Notes: a model not told the origin generated them from the letters alone. Shown: positions 53,788 through 64,000, counted from the first letter of the stretch. The stretch: 64,000 nt of DNA from Andalucia godoyi (GCA_009859145.1 VRVR01000016.1:255780-319779), one strand, 5' to 3'. A program made the numbers and translations.

Positions 53788-55287
53788 ATGGAGGCGGCAA
53801 TCGACGTCGAGGTCTCTGCATCAGCATCAACACCACCGAGGCCCGACTCTGGGTCTGGGTCTGGGGCTGGGGCTGTGGAGCCGGCAGTTGGGCACGAAGC
53901 GGAGAACGTGCAGATGAATGTCGTTATCGAACCAATCTATCCTGCGCCACCTAGCTATGAAGCAGCGTACTTTAATCAACTACGCCACACTCTTCCTCGT
54001 TCGGTATACGAAATGGTTTTAGCGCAAATGCGTCGGCGGGCCTTTGAGCGCATGCTTCCGTCGGTCTCCGAGATGCGTGTTCCCGAGCAATGGACATCTC
54101 ACCGGTCACTCTTGAACACTATTGATCAGTGTCATCACTGTTGCTGGTGGATCCTCTTTTCCCTCACCGCGAGCATTACTCTTTTGGAGTGTATGCTGGA
54201 CGGCTACATTTCGAACACCTCGTATTCCGTCTGCCTTGCCCCGCTTTACATTTGGTCCATAACAGTGCTGTTTTGCGCGGTTCTAGTGTTCTCGTTTGCA
54301 GCCAACAATCCAATGTGGATCCGCTACATTGCGTCTTGTCCTGGCTGCTCCGAGTACCCGGGCTTCCGGCACTTCTTCACCATCATCGCAGCGCACGTGC
54401 TTGTGCAGTGCATTGTAACGCATGTGTACATTAATGCAGCAGAAAACGCGAAGGCGCCTGCACCAGTATCTCCAGCACTTGTTTTTCTACCCTTGTTTTC
54501 TCTCGGATGCCTCGTCGCTGCCTCGTCCGGTATCCCTCTTCATGTGCATCGCAAGTGCAAACAACCGTTATCCCAAGCTCTGATGTGGATCGGCGGAACC
54601 GTCTCTCTTCAGTCGTTCCTTCTCGCCACGAATCTTTTTCTAGGATCTCCGATTTCATGGCCTCTCGCCCTGCTTCCTACCATCCTTGTTCTTTCATTCT
54701 GGCTCATCACATCTTCTATCCACCTCGGCCCTCCTGCCACCGCCACCTCCGCCATCGCCACGACCATGACGACGAGTACTGCTACTAACATTCCGCATGT
54801 ACAGCCCAGTGAACATGATGATGGGGATGCGGAAAGCGACATGGATCTGCAAACAGAGAGCAGCAGCAGCAGCACGGTGAACAGTGTGCACTCCAGTGTC
54901 ACCTCGTCGCTGCATTCGCTGATTCGCCACTCGGTGACGGTCGAAATCACAGATGCACGTTCCGCCCCAGACCCAGAATCGCTCGTCTACGTCCACTCCG
55001 CACACGCCAACATGCGTGACAGCGACGACGCCAACGACGGCAGCAGCCGCCGCCACCACCAGCCGAGTGGAGAGCCGCGCGCCGACAGCGACGATGCTGG
55101 CCAACAGCTTGCGAATTGGGGCTGGATTTTCACAACCATGACCACCGGCCTTATCTCAGTTCTTCTATGGTCACTCCAACTCTCGAACGTCACCTCTGTT
55201 TTTCTCCCTGCGTCCCTCTCTCTCCTGCTCTTCTCATGGATGTCCGTCCTTACCGTCCGTAGTCTGTCCATGCATTGGTTCAAATAA
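53788..55287 (+). CDS. Unrecognised multi-pass membrane protein with PPxY motif
   Basis: 499 residues from the ATG at 53788. Residues 1-50 are Ser/Gly/Glu-rich, with PAPPSYEAAY (a PPxY motif, a possible WW/Nedd4-ligase docking site) at about 51-60. Five or six hydrophobic helices follow: CCWWILFSLTASITLLECML, LYIWSITVLFCAVLVFSFAA, FFTIIAAHVLVQCIVTHVYI, SPALVFLPLFSLGCLVAASS, LALLPTILVLSFWLITSSI and, at the end, VFLPASLSLLLFSWMSVLTV. A Ser/Ala/Asp-rich loop (about 315-440) lies before the last two helices. The transmembrane pattern recalls TMEM185-type proteins, but I cannot confirm the family. Confidence 0.65.
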   Translation: MEAAIDVEVSASASTPPRPDSGSGSGAGAVEPAVGHEAENVQMNVVIEPIYPAPPSYEAAYFNQLRHTLPRSVYEMVLAQMRRRAFERMLPSVSEMRVPEQWTSHRSLLNTIDQCHHCCWWILFSLTASITLLECMLDGYISNTSYSVCLAPLYIWSITVLFCAVLVFSFAANNPMWIRYIASCPGCSEYPGFRHFFTIIAAHVLVQCIVTHVYINAAENAKAPAPVSPALVFLPLFSLGCLVAASSGIPLHVHRKCKQPLSQALMWIGGTVSLQSFLLATNLFLGSPISWPLALLPTILVLSFWLITSSIHLGPPATATSAIATTMTTSTATNIPHVQPSEHDDGDAESDMDLQTESSSSSTVNSVHSSVTSSLHSLIRHSVTVEITDARSAPDPESLVYVHSAHANMRDSDDANDGSSRRHHQPSGEPRADSDDAGQQLANWGWIFTTMTTGLISVLLWSLQLSNVTSVFLPASLSLLLFSWMSVLTVRSLSMHWFK

Positions 55288-55475
55288 TCCGCTGTAAATA
55301 CTCCCCAACCCTGTTTTCCCCCAAGTTGATGCTATCGTTCCTCAGTTGATGCTACACGAACCCCCCTCCACTTTTTTCCCTTCGCCCTTTCTTCTGGTTT
55401 TGCTGTAGAAATGATGAAAACTCCGTCTCCATCGTTTTCTCGCAACGCCGTCTTTTACCGTATTCTTTTTGTTTC

Positions 55476-55513
55476 CTTCTTCTTCTTCTTCTTCTTCTTC
55501 TTCTTCTTCTTCT
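55476..55513 (+). repeat. (TTC)n tract upstream of mL54
   Basis: About twelve TTC units about 35 bases before the mL54 start codon, on the coding strand. Confidence 0.9.
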
Positions 55514-55546
55514 TTTTTCCGGCGCTAGTAGCAGTCACAAGGGCAG

Positions 55547-55891
55547 ATGCTGAAGAGACTGTTGTTTGTTCGGTCGTTTGCAGCAAAGCCAAGCGCGGCT
55601 GCACCGAAAGCATCGAAAGAAGGTGGCAAATCATCGGCGGCCGTCGCACCGAAATCCACGATTCCCGGCGGAATCCCAATCAATATATTGAAGACTGGAC
55701 AGGACCCCGTGTTGAAAGGCGTCGACCAGTATCCGGATTGGCTACAGCCGCTTGGTGCCGGACTTCCGTCACTGCCGGATCTCCTGGCTCAGCCGTTCGA
55801 CTCTCTGCTGCCCGTAACCCGGAAGAGGCTTTTCAAGCTCCAGAACCGCGACAAGATAAAAAAGGCAAACTCCCTCCTCGCCAAAAAGTAA
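55547..55891 (+). CDS. MRPL54: Mitochondrial ribosomal protein mL54
   Basis: 114 residues. The start (MLKRLLFVRSFAAKPSAAA) is an Arg/Lys/Ala presequence. The family block KTGQDPVLKGVDQYPDWLQP matches G-x-D-P-x-x-K-x-D-x-x-Y-P-x-W-L of mL54, and the C-terminus (RKRLFKLQNRDKIKKANSLL) is the basic helical tail. It belongs to the mitochondrial large subunit. Full length for the family. The adjacent LYR and (possibly) MIC13-like genes are other mitochondrial proteins in the window. Confidence 0.88.
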   Translation: MLKRLLFVRSFAAKPSAAAPKASKEGGKSSAAVAPKSTIPGGIPINILKTGQDPVLKGVDQYPDWLQPLGAGLPSLPDLLAQPFDSLLPVTRKRLFKLQNRDKIKKANSLLAKK

Positions 55892-56157
55892 CGGCTACCT
55901 CAGACGGGCGCCTCTCCCAGTGCCACCACCACCCCACCTCATTCAAGCATGTATTATTTCTTTGTGTAAAGATCTTTACCGACAAGCAGCCGTTCCCCCC
56001 CGGTTCACTGGGAGTCCAATTTCGCCCGCGTTGTGGATGCAAACTTGGCTGTATTTACACTGTGAAGCGATGCATCCGCGAAATGAGGGAAAGAAAGAAA
56101 GAAAGAAAAAAAAAAAAAAAGAAAAGAACAATAAGGAATAAACAGTGCCAAGTTGGA

Positions 56158-56763
56158 TCATTGTGGATGGCTCTGATGATCAGTATGTGCAAAGTCGATT
56201 TGCGCGAGGGGTTTTCGTGTTTGGGCCGAGATGTTCTTGTACATGCGCCTTCTCCACCTGGGGTATTCAGCGAGCCGGGTCTGCAATGCGCGCAAGACGA
56301 GGTGTGACGCAGCGGTCGCCGAAGCAGCCGAGGATGTCGAGGTGGCTCGGCCACGGCTAACAAGAGCGCAATAGGAGGCCGGGTGTTCGGACGCATCCAC
56401 AATCAGCGATTGCGATGACCGTAGCGATTGCGACGAGGGAAATGGAGGTGTCGAGGGCGTGCGGGATGTGTTGGGAGACAAAAGGTATTTGAGATGGCCT
56501 CGGATCCCGTACGAAAGCTCCAGAATGCGATGGAACTGGCGCCTGTCGCAGCCGCCAATTGCGCGTCCGAGCCGCCGGCACTCTTGGCGCGCCGCTCGCA
56601 TGCACGCGACGATCCGCGGCTGACTCGTGAGATCCGCATGCGCTCGGAACCGCTCTTGCACGCGCAGCGTCAGATAAAGCTGCGCTTGCGGATCGGGAAA
56701 AAGCACAGACAGTCGCAACAACCGCCTGTAGATTCCCAATATCGCAACCCGAGTCGTCGACAT
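56158..56763 (-). CDS. LYR-motif (complex 1 LYR) protein
   Basis: 201 residues from the ATG at 56763. The N-terminal 70 residues carry the LYR signature as AILGIYRRLLRLSVLFPD, where I-Y-R replaces L-Y-R, with a Phe further on (FRAHADL) typical of the family. Two helices follow (ACMRAARQECRRLGRAIGGC). Residues ~95-150 are Ser-rich and likely disordered. LYR proteins are small mitochondrial adaptors for Fe-S cluster transfer and respiratory complex assembly. The unusually long C-terminal half has no known domain. Which LYR subgroup this is cannot be told. Confidence 0.6.
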   Translation of the reverse strand: MSTTRVAILGIYRRLLRLSVLFPDPQAQLYLTLRVQERFRAHADLTSQPRIVACMRAARQECRRLGRAIGGCDRRQFHRILELSYGIRGHLKYLLSPNTSRTPSTPPFPSSQSLRSSQSLIVDASEHPASYCALVSRGRATSTSSAASATAASHLVLRALQTRLAEYPRWRRRMYKNISAQTRKPLAQIDFAHTDHQSHPQ

Positions 56764-56984
56764 TTGTCTACTGCAATTTCACACCGTGTTCGTTGTTTTC
56801 CTGCGCAGAAACGAAGAGAAACACAGGGCGCCAATCAGAAAGCTGTGTTGTATCTATTCGAAATAACAATAATTAAAATAAAAAAATAAACACAACAAAG
56901 CGAAAAAAAAGAAAGAAATTGAAGAAGAAAAGGAACGGAAAATTGTACTACGGTTGCGATTGCTGTGATTTTTTGCAGGTTTTC

Positions 56985-57527
56985 TCAGTCGTGTTGATGG
57001 AGGACTTGGGCACGGGCACGACGAGCTTCTTCGATGCGGGCATTCACTCGTTGATGCAGCTCGCTTGATGCAGGGCTTGCCACCGGAACTTGAGTCGCTC
57101 TTGGAGGAGGCGAGTCCGGTTGAGGCTCTGCCAATGGTACGTCCGCTGGCGTTCGAAGAAGCTGCTGCTGCCGCCGTTCGCGGTCGGCACGCCGCGACCG
57201 CAGCCTCTCCATGTCCGACCGGGCGGCATCCACCACCGTCCGTGTTTGTCTTGATGCAACAGGACTGCCATCTGTTGTGGACGGCACGGATGCTGAAGGT
57301 GCAGATGCAGGTGCAGATGCAAACGGAGCGGGAGTGAGAGTGGGAGGGGGGGTGGGAGAGGGAGGGGGAGAGGGAGAGGTGGCGAGGATGTTGCGCGCGG
57401 AAAGGATGATCAGCGCCAGCCCAAGAAATTGATGGAACGACGAAAATGACGGAGCGCTTGTAAAAACATAGAAGAGGCCGATGAACGCAGTGATGATGTG
57501 TGATGCAAACGATATGCTGTCTGACAT
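56985..57527 (-). CDS. Small membrane-anchored protein, Pro/Ala-rich
   Basis: 180 residues from the ATG at 57527. Two N-terminal hydrophobic helices form a hairpin (FASHIITAFIGLFYVFTSA and FHQFLGLALIILSARNILA). A long Pro/Ser/Ala stretch (SPSPPPSPTPPPTLTPA) follows, then a basic helix rich in Arg (RSDMERLRSRRADRERRQQQ). No known domain. A longer overlapping frame in another phase lacks such organisation and is rejected. Function unknown. Confidence 0.5.
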   Translation of the reverse strand: MSDSISFASHIITAFIGLFYVFTSAPSFSSFHQFLGLALIILSARNILATSPSPPPSPTPPPTLTPAPFASAPASAPSASVPSTTDGSPVASRQTRTVVDAARSDMERLRSRRADRERRQQQLLRTPADVPLAEPQPDSPPPRATQVPVASPASSELHQRVNARIEEARRARAQVLHQHD

Positions 57528-57898
57528 TTTCTCTCCCTGTCTCTCTCCGGCTCTCTTTTTCAGAATTCAAGAAAAGTCGTCGCACGGGCAGTCTCTCGCA
57601 TAAACAGACACACGCACACACTCTCACACACGTGCTTATATGCATTACTGCGCACAGACAGCTGAAAAAAACTGGTGGACAAACGGTCGACTTAGCATCA
57701 CGTGATTCTTCTCCATCTGGTTTTCCCGGCAAAACCCAGTCTTGGCGGGGACCGCTTTGCTTCTTCGGTTTTCTCTATTTTATTTATTTGTTTATATATA
57801 TATATATATATATATTGAATTTAAATATTATGCTTAGTATTGCAGGAAGTGAAGTTATTGAGAGGACAAGGAGAGGAGAGGAGAGAAAAAGAAGGGAA
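57528..57898. other. Divergent intergenic region
   Basis: About 370 bases between two divergent starts, with a (TA)n run at 57793-57815 and CT-rich leaders near 57530-57560. No gene seen. Confidence 0.4.
57793..57815. repeat. (TA)n microsatellite
   Basis: About eleven TA units upstream of the POT1-like gene. Confidence 0.95.
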
Positions 57899-58586
57899 AT
57901 GCAACCTACGTTCAAGTGTCCCTTTTTCAAGTCGAAAAGTCGGAGCGTGTCTTTGAAAAGCCTTTGTTCCGAAGGAATCATAATGGATCCACTGCGAGTA
58001 TGTCTCGCCTTTGCAAATCTTTCCCTTTTTTAATTACGATTTTTCCACCCTTGTGTATTAATCCTACGATTGCATGATTCAACGATTGTTCTTATTCACT
58101 CATTCATCCATCCATCTACACGCATGTATGCATTGCATTGCATACTTTAAATACATCCGTGCTTCAAGACGCGAATTGTGGATGTCCGACCTGGAGCCGC
58201 GCTGACAAAGCTGATTCTTTGTGATTTTAACGATTCTACACAGTGTTTTCGAGTGGAATTGGACCTGATTGGACCTTGGATGCTTGGCTTAAGCACGTTT
58301 CTTTTCAGAACTGCAATGCTTTTCATCTCGAACTGCACATGCGAACGCATTTCTCTGCCACAGCCGCAGTTCGAGCTTTCTTCTTTTGCACTCAGCGAGT
58401 ATCGACTTGTAATAAGCTCAAAAACAAGAGATGCGAATGTCGCCATTGAATCAAAAGTCACAAAAGACGAGTTTGTTTGGTTTCGATTCGAAGGAGACCA
58501 ATTCACGAAATCAAAAATCAATCCAATTCCCGTCTTGCTGCCTCCTCCTCCTCCAGCTTCTTCTTCTTCTTCTTCTTCTTCTTCTT

Positions 58587-58624
<38 letters not shown>

Positions 58625-60493
58625 ACCTCTTCGACAGTCTTGGTGAGTACCACTGCTGCTCTGGTAAATCGTGCAGACAGTTCAGAATCGCGTTCTGTTG
58701 CAGCGGGAAGCGAGGATTCGTGGATGGTTTCCGATGTTGAGTATGAAATGAGCCTCAGCAGGCTTTCGTGCTCCCCACTTTCGAAGCTTGTCCGTGGGCA
58801 AAGGCGCAGGAACGTGTTCGGTGTTGTGGTGGATTTTCGCGGAGTGGAGCAATCACGAAGCGGTGACTTGTATATTCAGATCAGGCTCTGCGACCAGCTG
58901 TCGCATTCTGCAAGCTTGCCTCCGTTAGTTTTAATGGTGTTCTTCAAGGACCCGGGCGCGGTGGTCCGATTCACGCCGCCTTTTGCAGGATGCTTGTGCC
59001 TCGTGAAGCAAGTCGACATCCAGGACCGAACGCCGCTTCAAGGGTGCGTGTCAGAAGGGTTTCGGCCTATTGAAATTGCGTACTTCCACAAGCACGGTGG
59101 AGCGAAAATGGCAGCCCCTGCAGATTTGCTGAGTACTGGAAACTGCTCTGATATCCCAGATTCGCTGCTCCCTGCTGCGAATTCGCTGTGGAGCTTTGCG
59201 TGCCGAGTTGCAGGTTCCAAAATCGAGTACGCCAGGACAATGGCTGGAAACACACTGTGGACTCTCGACCGAATTTCGGCTTGTTCGAGCGTGTTTGCGG
59301 ATTTTCACTGCTTCATCGCAGATCCGGGGTCCATTGCGTTTCAGGGACAAGCCGATAAACTTTATTTCGAGGTCTCCGACGATATGCTCTGTGCACATCC
59401 TCTTGAGGGGAGGGTTCCTACGGTGCGCGTCTGGGTGTTTGACCAAGGCAGGGAACGGCTGCAGCAGTGGGCAAAGGTGTTTCGAAAAGGAATGTGGATC
59501 CGCTTGCGCAATGTGTCCTTTCATATGGTGTCTGACGGGCGGTATGAACTCAAAATGGCATCGAAAAGTTCCCTCATTTTCCTGCCACTGTTTCCCATCG
59601 AAACCAGCTGCTTTTCACTGCCGAATCGACTTTTGCAAAATACCGGGAACAGCGATGTACAAAGTCTCGCTTCGACCGGTACCACCAGCACCACCAGCAC
59701 CACCACCACCACCGCCGCCGCCGCCCCGAAACGCAATCCTGCAGGCGTTGAGCATCCTCCGCGACAGCCACAGCCAGACCCGCGGCTTCATTCACAAGCG
59801 CAGCCACCGCAGCTACAACAGCCGCAATATCCCCTGTACGCTGCAGAGTCCGCTGCTTCTTCTGCTTCGCGCCGCACGGAGCCAGCGATTGCGAATTCGC
59901 AAGCAGTAAACATAACGCTGGCATATCGGCGATTTGTTTCGACGATTGCGTTTCCCGTCTGTGGAAACTTGCCAGTCGATTCGTTCGAGCGCTTAGCACA
60001 GATGGCTGCGCCGGGTTTTGCAACCATTCCCGTCCGATTTCACGCCTTCACAGATGTTCATTCGAGCATCGTGACCTCTGCGCATGGGCCGTCGTCGTGG
60101 AACACCGCGTGCATGCTTCGGGCCACCGATCGCCAAGGTGTGTTCTGCGATCTTCTGCTGGCTGGCAACGATTTCCACTTGTTTTTTGAAGAACTGTACA
60201 ACTGGTACGTGGTTTCGAACGGCGGGGCAAGTTCCATCGCAGACCTGTTTACCAATCTCCGCGAAAATCCTTGCGCAGCGCTGGTGCTTGTCAAGCAGGA
60301 ACTGGCTGCCTTTCTGAAGCAGTACAACGTGAATATCCGAGGATCGACGTTGAGGGATGTGTATCAAGCGCTTCTGCACGCTTGCGTCGTGGCCTCCGAA
60401 CATCAAGAGTTTATGATTCATGCGGCCGTTGGCACCGAGGACAGCGGAAGTGTGTTTCTGTGGGGAACTCGACTGGGGCTCGAGCAAGCGTGA
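57899..60493 (+). CDS. POT1: POT1-like telomere-end-binding protein (spliced)
   Basis: Exon 1 at 57899-57997 (or only 57983-57997, MDPLR) and exon 2 at 58169-60493; 807 residues with the longer start. Exon 1 ends CTGCGA before a GTATGT donor, and exon 2 begins ACG CGA ATT GTG after TTCAAG, both in phase 0. From about residue 250, RRNVFGVVVDFRGVEQSRSG, then DLYIQIRLCDQ, the GAVVRFTPPFAGC block and LVKQVDIQDRTPLQG match the first OB fold of POT1/TEBP-alpha, where the family reads V-Y-G-V-V-x-D-F and D-I-I-R-L-H-R. Residues ~150-180 are Ser/Ala homopolymers; a second Thr/Pro/Ala-rich insert is near 540-590. POT1 coats single-stranded telomeric DNA. Confidence 0.68.
57998..58168 (+). other. Intron (171 nt) of the POT1-like gene
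   Basis: Begins GTATGTCTCG and ends CCGTGCTTCAAG. Removal joins phase-0 exons and restores an ATG start for a frame that otherwise has none. Confidence 0.62.
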
Positions 60494-60639
60494 CCAGCAG
60501 CAACAAGCTGCCCGTCCCCGCGGATTAGTAATCATCATTCAGCAAATAAAACGTAACGTAGCGTATGGCGTATTTGTTGTTTGTTGTATAAATAATTTCA
60601 CAGGAGAGCACAGGAGGAGACGAGGGCGCAAGAAAATCG

Positions 60640-63600
60640 TCATTTCATGAGATTCTGCACATCCTGCAGCTGTCGGTGCGCAGTGTCCAGTTCCTGCCGA
60701 AGTGATGCAATGACACGGTCTCGCTTTTCGACCATTCCACGAATCTTTTCCTGCAAAATGTCCATTTCTGCGGCCTTCTGCTCCTGGAATTCACGAAGCT
60801 TTCGCTGATGGACCTCGTCCTTGCGGCGAAGTTCTTCCTCCATGTGCGAAATCCGGGTACGAAACTCCTCTTCTCGATTCACCATTTCCTTGTTGGACTC
60901 TTCGCGGATTTGCAGAATTCTCGTCTGGAACTGCGACACCTCCTTGCGCAGGTTTTCAATGTCAGAAACCAAGCGACTTCGTTCAGAAGCCCAGGTTTCC
61001 TGCTCACGGCCAAAGTTGTCCACGCGTCCCTTGTTACGGAACATCTCGTCTTCCATCTCTCCAATTTTGAGCAGCAATGACCGGATTCGCTCTGCCTGTT
61101 CTTCCTTCTCAGCCACAAACCGCGCGCGCTCCTCTTCCAAATCACGGCGAACACGCTTCACCTTTTCGTCGGCTTCACGCATCGCAGCAAGTTTCGCTTT
61201 AGCGGCTTCATCTTCCAGCTTTTCAATGACTGCGGAAATTTGCGCGTCACGCTGTGCAGCCACCGATTTTGAATATTCTTTCATCTTGATTTCGTTTTCT
61301 CGGTCCATCTGCATCGCCCGCGTTTGCTCAAACATTGATTTTTCTTTCGCCAAGGATGCCTCTCGCTCCTCTAGCTTTTCACGTAGCTGCTTTGCCATCC
61401 CAGACTCCGCTTCACGGACCTTTTCCTTGACTTCTCTCTCCCTGGCTTCTTCAATGTCCCGTTTTTCCTTTTCTTTGCGACTTAGTTCTTCTTCAAGCAC
61501 TCGTATCCGGGATTCGCTTCGAACACGTTTTTCATCCGCGATGGCATTTACACGCTGCACTTCGCTCGTGGCCTTTTCTCGCCACTTCTCTTCCGCGTTT
61601 CGTTCAACGCGATCCTTCGCTTCCGTAAGCTGTCGCGCAAACTCCTCCTTAAATTCCGCCTCCTTCTTCCCCAACTGATACTGGTATTCCTCACGGGCGC
61701 TTTCCAACTCGGTCTTGTGTTTCGCAAGGATCTTGTGGATTTCCGGTTCGAGACCCTTGACAGTCAGTTCCTTGATTTCCTGGGTTTTGCGGGCCATCCA
61801 CTCTTCCCGCTTTTGTTTTTCGTGTGCATAGAACATGTCCTTTTGCCTTTTGAGCTCGCGCTGATGCTTCTCCGTCAGCTGATTGATTATATTTTCGCTT
61901 CCAGACTTTGCCAATTTCAACTCCTCGAGAACTTCAGCGAGTTGCTTTGCCAACTCTTCCTTTTCGCGAAGCAGAGAATCGGCAAACTGAACATGATTCT
62001 CGGTCTTCGCCATGTAGTCCTTTTGTGCCTGCAGAAACTTGGATTCCCACTCTGCATCTCTTTCCTTGATGAGCGAATCCATCTTGTCTTTCTGTCTTTG
62101 GATATGCGATTCAAGCGCTGCAATTGTCGACTCTTTCGCTGCGAGCTCCTTGTTCAACACCTCAACCCGCGCCTTGACGTTTTCAATCACAGATGTTGGG
62201 ATCTTTGGGATCTCGGGCTCTGCGGCCGCCGCACCATACTCGTCGTCATCAATCATCTTTTGCATACTGCGACTTCGAAACGTCCCCGAAGCTGCAGCTG
62301 GCTGCGATGATGAAGACGACGACGACGACGACGACGACGACGATGATGATGATGAGGCAGTGGGATTGGAGCGAAGAGCCATCATGGGTGGAGGTCGCAG
62401 CGTCGAAGCGGGCATCGGAGAAGAGACTGTCGGAGCAGCCGCATCAACTTCGTCGAGAAAGCTGAGAAGATTTTTGAGCCGAGTCGTCGAAGCAGAGACG
62501 GCCCCAGCTTCTCCTTCTGTGTGGATGTTTTCGAGGACGTTGGAAACCGGTTTTGCAGACGAAGTCCCCGTTCCCGATCTCTGTCCCTGTCCCTGTCCCG
62601 CTCCCGATGCAGAAGCCAGTCCTGATCTTGACGACTGTTTCGATGAAGGAAATGGAAGAACGGGCTTGAATGACATGACTGCAGCCCACTTCCTGGCCGC
62701 AGCCTTGACTCGTGCTCGAAACAACACGTATTTCATGAACCGCGCAATCTTTCTTGCAGCTCTCTTTTCTCTCAGTCGAGCTTCCTTTTCCCTCGCCTCC
62801 CGTTCTTTCTCGTCCTTTTCCTTCTGGACCTTGAGTTGTTCTTCCGCTGCTCGCTCCTCTCGCTTCTTCTGCAACTCAGCAATTTGCTTTGCTCGTTCTT
62901 CGCGCGCTTTCCGTTCTCTTCGAAGCCTCAAAAGCTCTTTTCGCTTCTCCTCGTCATCAAGCTGCGACAGCATTTCCACGGTCTTTTGAGCCCTCTCCAA
63001 CTTTTCTCGCTCTCGCTCCCGCTCCTGTTCCTTGTCCTTATCAGGCTCGACAGTCGCATGCAATCGACCAGGATCCGTTCGCTGCATGAGCGCATACTTG
63101 CGCCGATGCGTAGAAAACAGTCGGCGAGCCAATATCCTTCGAAACCAGCGCTGAATGCGAATGACGCAGAGCCGAGTTCGCAAGTCGGCCAGCTTTCGCG
63201 ACTGATACACTGGAAAATCAATCGAGTCGAACGGAATCACAGTGCTGGACTTTACAGAATTCGCAGTTGGATTCACAGACGACGATGATGACTTTTTCTT
63301 GAACAAAACGCCGTTATCGACATCCTCGGAATTGTCATAACTGTCAAAACTTTCATTACCGTCCTCATGCTTCACACTGCTGCTGTTGGATGGGGCAGAA
63401 GACACCGGTCCTGTAAACAGCAACTGCGTGGAAGATTTATGTGGTGAGTGGACCGAAGTGCCGACCAGAGTCAGATCGCTTACGGAGGCTTGCGGAGATG
63501 AATACGCCTATCCTCATTCCTCACAAGGATTCCTCAACAAGAAGAACGCACAATTCCAAAAAAAAAAAAATACATAATAAAAATGATGAGCAAAGCGGTC

Positions 63601-63703
63601 GTAAAAAAAACAAAAATCATAATCCACTCACATAAGGAGTACATACGGAGCGAGGCCGACTGGGCTTCTTTGGAGAATGGCTGGCAGTCTGCGGTCGAAA
63701 CAT
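60640..63703 (-). CDS. CEP131: CEP131/AZI1 centriolar satellite protein (spliced)
   Basis: Exon 1 at 63703-63647 (MFRPQTASHSPKKPSRPRS) and exon 2 at 63423-60640; 946 residues. Exon 1 ends before a GTATGT donor and exon 2 follows ...TTCCACGCAG, both phase 0; without splicing the frame has no ATG. An IQ motif is visible (IRIQRWFRRILARRLF). A poly-Ser block (near 375) lies in a disordered part, then coiled coil to the end. The segment LTVKGLEPEIHKILAKHK is the diagnostic CEP131 block (human: T-V-K-G-L-E-P-E-I-Q-K-L-I-A-R-H-K). CEP131 is needed for cilium formation and centriolar-satellite transport. With CEP76 it marks a flagellated organism. Confidence 0.88.
62310..62354 (-). repeat. Poly-Ser-encoding (GTC/ATC)n repeat inside CEP131
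   Basis: A run of GAC then GAT units (plus strand) encodes a poly-Ser block in the disordered part of CEP131. Confidence 0.8.
63424..63646 (-). other. Intron (223 nt) of CEP131
   Basis: Begins GTATGTACTCC and ends CTTCCACGCAG on the minus strand; both exons are phase 0. Confidence 0.6.
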
Positions 63704-64000
63704 GCTGCGTCTAATTTCTATTCTTCCTCTTACTCGAAATCCAAAAGGGAAAGAAGAAGAAGAAAGAAAAAAAGAGAAACACCGTAAAACCTAAACACCT
63801 GTCCGTTAACGAAACCAAAGAAAGGTGTTGTACTACAGCTGGCAGCTACCGTTGTCTTTTGCAGATTGCATGCAGAGCGCGACGGATCACCTAGTCCCGT
63901 TTTGTTTCCCCTTTTAGCGTGAAAGTGTCTTGTTCTGATGATGCTTATCCTTTATGTATGAATCGTGGCTCATGTTTTTGAGAGCCTAGAAAAACATAAT
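63704..64000. other. CEP131 upstream region
   Basis: About 300 bases upstream of the CEP131 start, A-rich near 63740-63790. No gene can be called before the window ends. Confidence 0.4.

Noticed and set aside
56854-57732. 292-codon minus-strand frame overlapping the small membrane protein
   Set aside because: His/Ser/Cys-rich low-complexity translation in another phase, without the helix hairpin seen in the chosen frame.
61717-62989. Long plus-strand frames opposite CEP131
   Set aside because: Antisense shadows of a highly biased coiled-coil gene; Ser/Phe-rich with no domain.

Overview
This window comes from a eukaryotic nuclear genome, most likely a free-living flagellated protist with compact, intron-poor genes. 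The evidence is a POT1-like telomere protein, eIF3i, IWS1, a V-ATPase subunit, ER glucosidase II, mitochondrial proteins with targeting leaders and an isolated tRNA-Arg. Two centriole/cilium proteins (CEP76 and CEP131) imply basal bodies. Most genes are a single exon. Three (8.0 kb, 58.0 kb and 63.6 kb) show a short first exon followed by a GTATGT donor, with phases that join correctly. I cannot name the species from the sequence.

Layout. 0-13.4 kb: tRNA-Arg(CCG), an HGSNAT-type acetyltransferase, an unrecognised seven-helix membrane protein, CEP76, a CX9C-type small protein, a spliced mitochondrial-type protein, a TOM1/TOM3-domain membrane protein, a MIC13-like protein and a HELQ-type helicase. 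13.8-23.8 kb: two inverted copies (A and B) of a ~590 bp repeat enclose a calmodulin-lysine methyltransferase, an unrecognised membrane protein, IWS1, a poorly explained 2.4 kb stretch with broken reading frames, a PBP-like protein, V-ATPase F and cytochrome b5. Copy B runs into a 695-base assembly gap. 24-32.5 kb: one 2839-residue kelch plus coiled-coil gene. 33-41.2 kb: BABAM1/MERIT40, an RPP40-like protein, eIF3i, a secreted six-repeat protein and a CNNM transporter, all on the minus strand. 41.4-42.0 kb: third copy (C) of the repeat. 42.2-53.1 kb: PH-PH-ankyrin-TKL kinase, alanine racemase, glucosidase II alpha and a secreted M20 peptidase. 53.8-63.7 kb: a membrane protein, mL54, an LYR protein, a small membrane protein, a POT1-like protein and CEP131.

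The most interesting signal is the three-copy repeat. Each copy encodes, in broken form, the N-terminal signature of TnpB/Fanzor RNA-guided nucleases (RIKMHPSQEQ...LRKW followed by GARNIYLKSAV). I read them as truncated Fanzor-transposon relics. Copy C keeps both blocks in one frame apart from a single TGA, and the gap next to copy B may hide more of the element. No intact nuclease core is visible in this window.

The neighbouring genes do not form operons. Arrangements are mostly convergent or divergent with short spacers, and shared themes (centrioles, telomere maintenance, mitochondria, ER/lysosome) reflect general cell biology, not one local pathway.
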